Notes under the pieces: generated by a model
The model's input: the letters and a program-made list of their open reading frames with translations, nothing else
Told to the model about the DNA's origin: nothing
Databases searched by the model: none
Source of the DNA: Sinohyriopsis cumingii
Taxonomy: Eukaryota > Mollusca > Bivalvia > Unionida > Unionidae
Assembly (NCBI GenBank): GCA_028554795.2
Contig: CM068825.1
Location: forward strand, 154,024,053-154,088,052
Direction of reading: 5' to 3'
Length of the DNA stretch: 64,000 nt
Translations under genes and position numbers: made by a program
Shown: piece by piece, positions 55,461 through 64,000 of the stretch
Layout: each line of letters opens with the position of its first letter
Numbering within the stretch: position 1 is the stretch's first letter

Positions 55461-56041
55461 AAACCCCAACACAAATTCTTTTAGCCTCAGATTATGCTTA
55501 CATCTAACTTCAAAATTCAGTGTGTTACTTTGTAACTTCCAGAAAGTAATTTTGTTTTTACCATTGTAATTACAACATTTGTCAAATAAATTTTTAAAAA
55601 TGCCAGGGGAAATCAAAAGTTTCTCTGACTACTGCGTCAAACTTTCGGTACTCAAGGGACAAACATTTAATCTCTTATACATATTATTCATCATGAAAAT
55701 ACGACACTTCCAATCAATCAATGTAGTTTACAGTAGAGTTTCCAGACTAATCGTTGTGGTAATGACGTCACTAATGTTCGTGTGACGTCACTAACTACTT
55801 GGGAGACAGGGACTTTACCAATTATCGGCCTGCAATACTGGCTTGATAGATTAGGTCCATCTTCCCTATCCAAGGTTCCGATATGTTAACCATATCTACA
55901 ATCTACACCTTGGCGGATCGAGTAGATATGTTAATGCTTTGTTCTAGTGACATCTATTGGATTTCATTAGTTGCCTCACTTAGTATGTAATGCCAACTAA
56001 CTAATAGCGTGTAACAACTTTGTATTGTATATCTACTGAAA
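55461..56041. other. Non-coding, nothing recognised
   Basis: AT-rich, without domain-bearing frames. Confidence 0.4.
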
Positions 56042-56230
56042 ATGGTAGAGGCATTTGACTTTAAAAGGATACTTTTTAAGTCTAATATCGAAAGTGTGAC
56101 AACGTATCAGAGAGAAGTCATTACAGGTGTGTTTGAGTCAAACGTATTTGTACAAACACGAGCAGGTAGTGGAATATTGCTTATTTATGAGTCCATTCAA
56201 GTTGTGTGCTCCCTTCTCTCGAGCATGTAG
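56042..56230 (+). pseudogene. RecQ-like helicase N-terminal fragment, Walker A degraded
   Basis: The ATG at 56042 opens 62 codons that read FKRILF..NIESVTTYQREVITGVFESNVFVQTRAGSG. This is the Q-motif-like region and the start of the ATPase core of RecQ/DEAD helicases. The P-loop reads AGSGILLIYES, where the family has a Lys after the last Gly. Nothing of the later helicase motifs follows. It is probably a retro- or transposon-carried fragment. Confidence 0.45.
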
Positions 56231-57019
56231 GAACAGCGTTCGAATTTGAACAACTTAATTTGACTGGATGCGATGGCCTGCCTGTAATTGTTTATGCCTG
56301 GTACGTAGCCATTCATTCGATGTTCAACTTACAAATTATCTTTTTGAAGTCAATTGCCTCTACTATTTTAGGTTGATGTACAAAGTACAGCTGTTACATA
56401 CTAAGGGAGGGAACTATTAAATCAAATAAATATCTCTAGGACAAAGAACTGAAAAAACTGATCGATCCGTCAAGGTGAATATAGGTTTAACAAATCGGAA
56501 CCTTGGCTAGAGACGATGTATCACACCAAGTTATTTGCCCATGTGTGAAGCTAGCTCGGTACTTCATTGGTGCACACTTTCGGAAAAGATACAAATACGT
56601 ACAGTACACGAAAACAAAGTAGCTGATTAGTAGGAAAATTCACGAGTCATAAATACGTGAATCGGATATGCGACTCTCACGTCTTTGACGTTATGGTAGT
56701 GACAGCCCCACTGAAATAGGAAGACGGGCAGACTGACGGCAGGAGAGGATGGACAGACGTCTGGAGGAAGGCATGCAGAACGCCTGTTTCCTCTGATTTC
56801 TTTTGACATTAACGTAAAAAGCGGTCAATAGCATAAATTAGTCAATGCACAAACGCGCAGAGATTAAAGGAGTCGTAAATGCCGACAAGGAGATGAACGA
56901 CTATAATCCGAATACAGCACACTGATGTTCAGATCGCAAGGTGGGGGGGGGGGGTCACATATTGAGTTTGTATGTAGGTATGGAGGGTGATATCGTCATA
57001 ATTCTATGCGTGTATTTTC
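56231..57019. other. Non-coding, nothing recognised
   Basis: AT-rich; a G-run at 56942 is the only feature. Confidence 0.4.
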
Positions 57020-57552
57020 TAATTTTCCTTGATGCATTAATTGTAAATGGCTGCTTGAAAGTGCTACTTTCATAATTTTATTTCATGTTTATTGTATTTT
57101 TCATTGATGCAAATACGTGGCAGTTTGCAAGTGCTACTTTCCTTCTGCATTATTGTAAATGGTTGTTTGCAAGTGCCACATTCATAATTCTAGTAATGAA
57201 TTTTCTATTCTTCATTGATGCAAGCTGTAAATGGCGGCATGGCTCGTTCTTAGATCTACTTTCCTTCTGCGTCATTGTATCTTGCAGTTTGCCAACTACT
57301 GTATTAATTCTGGCGTTTGTCGTATGGCAAATGCTATGTCAGTTATTACAATTTTGGTATATTCTGTTTATAAGCTTGCCATATTACAATTGCAACATTC
57401 CAACTGATGTTTTCATACAGATTTGGCCTAGCAACAATGTAAATACAAGTTTTATGAGTATCGTCCTTGTTGTCCAACTCATGTCGCCATGCCATCTGTC
57501 GTCATAATGGCATACAAGAGATTATCATGGCATTATGACAACAGACGGCACT
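57020..57552 (+). repeat. Dispersed repeat F, copy 1, with internal tandem units and terminal hairpin
   Basis: Made of about four 75-bp sub-units containing TTGCAAGTGCTACTTTC, TTCATTGATGCAA and TGTAAATGGC. A non-repeated part (GTCGTATGGCAAATGCT) follows, then a hairpin end at 57492-57548. The same sequence occurs inverted at 61858-62345. The 140-codon frame inside is not supported. Confidence 0.75.
57491..57549. repeat. Imperfect hairpin at the end of repeat F
   Basis: GCCATCTGTCGTCATAATGG on the left pairs with CCATGGCATTATGACAACAG-type sequence on the right (two or three mismatches) around a loop of about 15 bases. The arm GCCATCTGTTGTCATAA also ends copy 2 of the repeat. Confidence 0.6.
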
Positions 57553-59163
57553 CTAAATTTCTAAAGCTTTTCCTTTGCCAGAAATAATTCATGCTCCCAA
57601 CGGAACTTTACGGCATTCATATTGTGTCGGTAAAGACTGTAACTCTTTCAGTCCCTTTTTTAAATGTTTACGTTAGCATCGAAGTTTTAATCGTTCTCTA
57701 AAACCATGTGCTTTCTCGAAGATCTAAGTGATTTATAGTACCTTACGAAAACAAAAACGCATGCACTACATCAGGTTGGTCCATCTTCTTCAACACGAGT
57801 TTTGACGCACTTAAGTATTTACTTCCACCGTTTAAGAAATATACTTCTTAGTGATAGGTATCATTACTTTGGAAACATTAGTTATTTTAGCAGAGTCAGG
57901 ATCAGAAATGACAAAGATATATCCCCTCGTACTCTTCTTAACGAGCTTTCATCAAACGAACCCTGGTTGTATGGATCGTATTGTACTTCACCCATTTTGA
58001 TGCACTAGAGAGACGTTTATATTTCCCTGTGATACTATTGTACAAAAGTTCCGGCGAAATTAATATATTTCAGAGCAACATCAATAGAATATAAAAAGGT
58101 TTATATGTAAAATGACATTTTAAAGAAAATAAGCATTCCTAAAGGTTTTCTTATTCTTATCACAATCTTCATTTTGGAACTTATTTTGTCTCAAAAGCCG
58201 AAATAATCAAACGGTGGAAAATTTTGTTCGCATCATGATATAAATGTTTACTTGCGATTAGAAGCATTAGATTTAGTGTCCGATTGTTTTCCAGTACTTT
58301 AATTTGCATTGTTGTCTGCATTGTTAATATACAAAATAAAATAAAACAACAGCCTACTGATCTTACTCGATAATTATACACGGTAGAATTTTTCTGATCA
58401 CTGTTATTTTTATTTTGTTAGATTTAAAAAAAAAATGCTTACATGTATCTTGAGTAGTTGAGGATGTTTTGGGACAGTCTATTGCTGTTTTGGGTAGTCA
58501 TGGGGTCTTTCATTTGGTGATAATTATCAACATGGGGAAAAAAACTCTTACTGGATAATTATACTATGCAGGATTTTACTGATCACTGTCGTTTTTAAGG
58601 TTTGATTCAATATAACTATATACACGTATCCTGGGTAGGTGACAGTGTTTTCGGAGAGTCTTGTGAAAGCCCCATGACTTTCAAGGTGATAGGCAGAAAC
58701 ATTAAAGTGTTGGATGTCTAATTCACATACAAGCTGTTGGAAATAATCAAACATAAAATTGCTGGACAGATTTGGGGTGGAAAACAAATGTTATAAAACA
58801 TTGCCTAAACTTTTATAACAGTTTTCGCTTTAATATTCTTCAAAGGAATAGCCGATGGAAATCTTTAGGATGCACACATTATGGTTAACAATTATTGGTA
58901 GCTTGACTTGGTATTAGATAAGGAACCGACAGCCTACCATTCTTCTGCAAAATGGCTTGTGCAATGGTCAAATACAGGAATAGGTTGCAGGTGTACCTTA
59001 TATATCTTCTGATTGGGATGTGCTACCATTTTACAAGTGTGACAAGATCTATGATACTTTTAAACATCACTTTTAATTTTTGGCAAATACAAATGATTCA
59101 GGATCTTGTGATAAGTCTTGCTGACACCAAAATGACCAACTTAAGGAGTTTTATGGACTAGAC
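57553..59163. other. Non-coding with a two-copy segment
   Basis: Around 58370-58680 a segment recurs: ATAATTATACACGGTAGAATTT.CTGATCACTG, in shorter pieces, at 58370 and 58553, followed each time by TATCYTGRGTAGKTG. No gene. Confidence 0.45.
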
Positions 59164-59470
59164 CAGAGGTGGGCAAACTTTCCAGTGCAAGTGCCGCATA
59201 CACAAATTTACACCTTGTCGCGGGCCGCATAGTTCATTATGTAAAATAATTAATATCTGAAATAGCAAAAACAAAAGGTTTTTCTAAATAACATCATAAT
59301 TAATTTTCAGTTGTTAATATGTTGTTAATACTTGAAAACTTAAACTTCAAAAGAAGCACATTTATTTGATAAACAGAGTAACATAAACAGAGTCAGTGCA
59401 AATTATGACTTGTTCCTAGGCCGCATGAAAACCCTTGGCGGGTCGCATGAAAGCCCTTGGCCCACCCCTG
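59164..59470. mobile_element. hAT-type MITE, 307 bp
   Basis: Ends CAGAGGTGGGCAAACTT and GGCCCACCCCTG form terminal inverted repeats of the hAT type (CAGRGGTGGGC). Flanks GACTAGAC and GGCTAGAA agree at 6 of 8 positions, fitting an old 8-bp target-site duplication. The interior is non-coding with a duplicated GGCCGCATGAAA / GGTCGCATGAAA segment near the right end. Confidence 0.72.
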
Positions 59471-59756
59471 GGCTAGAAGATCTATTTACTGTCTTTTTAA
59501 CTTAAGAACAGCAATATGATTGCTCATTGACCACTCATCAGCAGCAGGTACATCAGTTGGTCTCCATTTTCTCATAATGACTCCATTTTTCACAAAGTAA
59601 CAAACTGGTACTTGTGTAGCTTCAATTTCTGAAACCCAGTCTTGTGTATTCTCTGAGGAATAGTAGTTGCTGGCCTTTATCGCATATTAAAATGTCTTGC
59701 AGTCAGAAACTGACTAGTGGTTTCTATTATTTTGTGAAGAAACTAATTTACTTATG

Positions 59757-59797
<41 letters not shown>
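59757..59797. repeat. (CT)n microsatellite
   Basis: About 20 CT units. Confidence 0.95.
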
Positions 59798-59800
<3 letters not shown>

Positions 59801-60810
59801 GAGTGATTAAGTCAGTTAAATTATGAAATTTACCTTATCCATTGTTCCAAGACACATATATTAGGGATAACAGGCCAAATTTAAAATTTCATCTCAGGTT
59901 CCTAAATATAATAGTTTTGTGAAGGTCAAAGCATGTGATATAACAATTTAGCAAATAAAATATAATCCTTTTCATGTTTTTGTTTTTTTTGCTCATAGGA
60001 AGTGCAAACAACATAATTTAAAATAAAAACATTCTTCAAAAAGTGAGTATTTGTTAACATTGTATGTACTGAATACAGATCCAGTAATGGAATGCTTTTT
60101 TAGGATTAATTCTTGAAATTTTTTTTTTAGGATTAATTCTTGAAACAGTCACTAGGGAATCTAACCTGACTGCTCTTCTGGCATAATTTACAAATGTATG
60201 TGGTATACAAGAGGAAACGTGTCTCAGCCAATCCAGAATTTACAGTTTTAATTCCTCAGAATTTGCAATTATGAGTGTATGTCCAATCTAAAAGCCAAAC
60301 TGTGTGCAAAGCTTGTCTTTATTCATATTTTATTTGTGTGAAAGTGAAAAACAAACAGGATTGGCAAATAAATCCTTAAGAACAATGTAACAAGAAAATC
60401 CAGGTATTTGTTCCTTATAATTGTATATCTGTATGATAATATTTGTTTTAGACTAATTCATCAAACAATTTTGTTTTTATGAATGCCGGCTTACATTAAA
60501 TATTTATTTTCTCTAATATTTACAGGACTGTATATAGTTTTCATTTATTTATTTTGCTTTATTACGTAGTTGTATTGTGCAGATATTGTATGTGTCATGA
60601 CAATATTAAACAGGATAAAATAATGATAAAATCACAGACAAATGAAGATGTTTATGCGGTGTGGGGGAATGGATGCTACAACAGCCTGAGTTGTGAGTAG
60701 CCTTACAAACTTTAGAAGTTTTTAAAACAATGTTGTTTCCAGTTTGATATCTGTGCAAATAAAGCATCTCATAATTGTATGGAAATGTTTTTTATATTTA
60801 GATTTAGAAA

Positions 60811-60949
60811 ATATATTTCATACTGTTAGAACTTTTTTTCTTATATAATGAAATAACTTCATATTTTTGTAGCATCCAGCATATATTTCATACTGTTAGA
60901 ACTTTTTTCTTATATAATGAAATAACTTCATATTTTTGTAGCATACAGC
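60811..60949. repeat. Recent tandem duplication, 70 + 69 bp
   Basis: ATATATTTCATACTGTTAGA opens both copies (60811 and 60881). They differ by one T in a homopolymer and one base near the end, so the duplication is recent. Confidence 0.92.
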
Positions 60950-61155
60950 TATGCTACAGTATATGCTTTGTGGTGATGTCCTTGTTTCAAGTCATTTGCC
61001 TCTTGCTATTGTATTGGAATTGGAGATTTAAAATGAAATTTGAGATATGATATACTTGTCACAACTAGTGACAATACTTGCTGGCTATTGTATAATCATC
61101 CATGCCATACAATTATAAAAATTATGTATAATTTGGATATTTACCTTACTTATTG

Positions 61156-61157
<2 letters not shown>

Positions 61158-61228
<71 letters not shown>
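61158..61228. repeat. (TA)n microsatellite
   Basis: About 35 TA units. Confidence 0.97.
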
Positions 61229-61232
<4 letters not shown>

Positions 61233-61320
61233 CACATATAAACTGCCACTGTAAACTGCAGATTAACAGTAAAATTTAATTTCGTAGGGACGAGAGAATA
61301 AACAGAAGAATCATCTCTGT

Positions 61321-61323
<3 letters not shown>

Positions 61324-61354
<31 letters not shown>
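61324..61354. repeat. (CT)n microsatellite
   Basis: About 15 CT units. Confidence 0.95.
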
Positions 61355-61360
<6 letters not shown>

Positions 61361-61857
61361 TAAACAAGAAAATGCAAGTATAGTCTTGAGGTGCAATTAT
61401 CTGCAATTTGCTCAAACTTTATGAGGACTTTACTGATACAAAAGCAGAATTTGCAGTGCACTCCAAACAAAATAAACATGCTCTAAATTGATAACGTTTT
61501 GGATGAGAATATATAAACAAATTAGGACCTTAAACCTTGCTTGTAAGTGACTACCCTATTCTGCCACCGTGTGGTAGCAGTAAATTACACCCACAAAATG
61601 TCCAAATAAAATGGGCTGGGAAGGGTCAGCGGTAATATAACATTGTGTAAATACATCTAATTGTACACAATTTGATACATTTAGTTTGTTTTGTGCTTCC
61701 TGCAGGCCACCTATCTTCCGAATGTTAATACTGATAAATCAGCTGACTGTAATGCGGTAATACAATTCGAATGATATTTTAAATAAGACGCCCAAAATAT
61801 GCCGTAGAGTGGTATAACCTCTTGTTGCTAGGGTCAGGGGCGTAGTCATATTGTAAA

Positions 61858-62345
61858 AAATTGACGTGTCACAGCGCCATCTGTTGTCATAACGAAGCAT
61901 TATTTTATGCAAACTTCCGTGATGCTAACTTGCAAAGTACTTGATGCTACATTATTATCATTATGTTAGAACGTGCAATCTGTGCAACTTGTGATAAAGC
62001 AATTTATACTAGGACAATAAAACTTGTAATAATTGACACAGCATTTGCCATACGACAAACTACAGAATCAATTCAGAAGCTGACAAATTGCAAGATACAA
62101 TGATGCAGAAGGAAAGTAGATCTAAGCGCTTGCTAGCAGCCATTTACAGCTTGCATCAGTGAAGAATATAAAATATATGACTAGCACTTGCAAGCAGCCA
62201 CTGACAAGAATGCGGAAGAAAAGTAGCACTTGCAAACTGCCACGTACAATTTGCATCAATGAAGAATACAATATACATTATTAAAATTAAGAAAGTAGCA
62301 CTTGCAAGCCGCCATTTACAACAATGCATCAAGGAAGATTAGAAA
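61858..62345 (-). repeat. Dispersed repeat F, copy 2 (inverted)
   Basis: Reverse complement of 57020-57552 with the same order of parts: GCCATCTGTTGTCATAA end, GCATTTGCCATACGACAAAC, TGCAGAAGGAAAGTAGATCTA and the repeated AGTAGCACTTGCAAGC / CCATTTACA units. The hairpin partner arm is absent here. Confidence 0.75.
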
Positions 62346-63104
62346 ATACTAGTCCGAGTTTCCTCTGACCCTTGCCACCCCATTTTTGATATCTGGACGT
62401 TTATGTTGGGGTGTTGAGATACAATGAAATTTAAAAAAAATAAACATATTTTAAAGCTTACAAACAATTAAATCAGATATAAATTAAATCAAATATACAG
62501 AACACACCAAAGAAAAACTTTCGGAGGTAAACAAAAGGTATTAGTTTTACTTGTTATCCACAAGAACCAGAATTTTGCAATTCTAGTAACTTATTTATAC
62601 ATGCCTATGTGCATCCACCGTGTGGCTGTTATCCTCTATGACTCAGAGGTGAGTTGGGGTGGGGTGGGGTTACAGAGTCAGCTTCTATGCTAAACCTAAA
62701 TAACTTTAAATGTATTAATGCTCATGATCAAACCTGTATTTTTCAGTATTGATCTGGCATTGATGTGAGGAGAAAACCATGTCCCATGGCATATTTTGGA
62801 TCTAAAAGTGGTTGAAACGTGTTCTCAGTTCTTGATCCAAAGAGTCTGGTGCAAATTTCAATAATTAGTTTTCCAAAGTCAAGTCTTTAATAGGATTGAA
62901 ATTCAATCAATAAAATATTGTTTTTTCATTTCAGATACAAACTGAACAATCTCTCAGAAGTGTTTTTACTAAAAGTTTGCTTTTCATTTTATCAGCCAAT
63001 CATGGTCAGCCTAATTGATATATTTTCAATTTTACTTTCACCTTTTCTAGACTGGTTTTCCATTCTTTCAAATAATAAGCAAGACAAGTCCTCAAAGATC
63101 ACTC
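62346..63104. other. Non-coding, nothing recognised
   Basis: AT-rich without supported frames; a GGGGTG-type repeat lies near 62655. Confidence 0.4.
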
Positions 63105-63215
63105 TCTGCAACAGTACACGACATGCATGCTGGTTTAACATAAAATAAATATTGTATTCACCAAGTGTTAGTTATAAAATTTACGGAAAAACAATCTGTA
63201 GTTATGGTAACCACA
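63105..63215 (+). repeat. Partial third copy of dispersed repeat E
   Basis: ACAGTACACGACATGCATGC, then ATTCACCAAGTGTTAG and ACGGAAAAACAATC...GGTAACCA follow the 3' third of repeat E in order, at lower identity than copies 1 and 2. Confidence 0.4.
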
Positions 63216-64000
63216 GGAAACATCACCTAGCAGTGTACCAAATGAAATGTTTACATGTAGACACCATTTAGAAACAATAATATGGAAGGGTATATCAGAA
63301 TAAATTCAAGAAAAACTGGTTTAAATGATTTCTTATAGTGAAGATTACCTGGCAGAAAATTTGATGAAGGTTGTTTTACTTCAGCTAGCTGTATGGTCAT
63401 GACACCCTACTCGCATACCTGATTTAAATTTTTTACCCTTTTATTGCAGACATAAATGGACACTGCTACACCTTAAGTTTTGGTCCTGTTTGGAGACACT
63501 GTTTTAAAGTATTTTTCCAAGGTAAGGCAAGAAAATATTCTCTTCTCTATTTTCTCTTTTATCTTTTGATTTCCTGTTTATAAAGTGCACTACCTGTTTG
63601 GAAACACATTCTGCCCATTTTTTGTGTTACTCCCTTGGAATTGCCATACGTTTGATTTTTCCTTGCTTTTTTAAATTCCCAAATATTCCCCCAAAATCCA
63701 GAACAAGTGATGACAAGCTGGCATCTACTACAGATGGTTATAAAGAGTCTTGCTGCCTAAATTGTCTTCACTACTGTATGTACTCCTTCATGAGCCAAAC
63801 TGCAAACAACAAAGCTGTAGGCACAGAACAACTCAGCAGTAACAGTAGACATGACACAATTATAATATGAAGTATTGATTTTCAAAACCTTTCAATGGCT
63901 ACAGACACACGTGATCACTAACGCTGATCTTCCATGGAATAATGCACTGCAGATACAGGTCTATGTTGTTTGTTCTACTGATTACTCAAAACAAACTGCA
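63216..64000. other. Non-coding to the window edge
   Basis: A 90-codon frame at 63598-63870 has no domain or splice support. Nothing else was recognised. Confidence 0.4.

Larger units (their letters stand above)
59471..61857. other. Non-coding with microsatellites and one tandem duplication
   Basis: AT-rich. Holds (CT)n at 59757-59797, a 70-bp duplication at 60811, (TA)n at 61158 and (CT)n at 61324, and a short duplication of TTTTTTAGGATTAATTCTTG near 60100. No gene. Confidence 0.5.

Noticed and set aside
61836-61860. CAGGGGCGTAGTCA as a hAT terminus
   Set aside because: No matching inverted end or 8-bp duplication was found on the right side.

Overview
The window is eukaryotic, AT-rich and gene-poor. 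It has spliced coding sequence, tRNA-derived SINEs, several LINE lineages, hAT miniature elements, a Ty3-like integrase, long microsatellites and a decayed Polinton/Maverick. There are no operons, ribosome binding sites or rRNA. The mix suggests a marine invertebrate, most likely a mollusc or another lophotrochozoan. That assignment is inference; no marker gene fixes it.

Region 1 (1-10.0 kb) is one decayed Polinton/Maverick on the + strand, cut by the left window edge. In order it holds protein-primed DNA polymerase B, packaging ATPase, two related small glycine-tailed proteins, a proline-rich protein, integrase with a C-terminal chromodomain-like part, a small membrane protein, a penton-like minor capsid protein, a glycine-rich basic protein, the double-jelly-roll major capsid protein and an adenain-like protease. 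Every gene carries stops or frameshifts.

Region 2 (10.0-23.7 kb) is the least explained part. Short ORFs (starts at 10549, 11350, 19575 and 22952) encode coiled-coil or proline-rich proteins I do not recognise. Three copies of a rigidly spaced promoter module (10474, 11244, 20631) and three copies of a hairpin-bearing leader (about 12.9, 19.3 and 22.7 kb) accompany them. A long I-superfamily LINE (CCHC ORF1; endonuclease, RT and RNase H in ORF2), a second LINE 3' fragment and SINEs interrupt the cluster.

Region 3 (23.7-34 kb) contains the one clear cellular gene: a minus-strand FkbM-family methyltransferase. I can join its two visible coding exons across a 7.3 kb intron by phase and by the conserved sequence at the junction. 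The intron holds a LINE remnant with a SINE inside it, a dispersed repeat and microsatellites. A TATA/initiator pair followed by a splice donor sits at 33.8 kb on the + strand.

Region 4 (34-64 kb) is mostly non-coding. It contains a 54-bp satellite-like array, a 38-bp array, an HNH (His-Me finger) endonuclease gene with one frameshift, a Mutator-like transposase with two frameshifts, two LINE RT remnants, a probable histone H3 pseudogene with a decayed histone stem-loop, a Ty3-like integrase, a RecQ-like helicase fragment, two dispersed repeat families and a hAT MITE.
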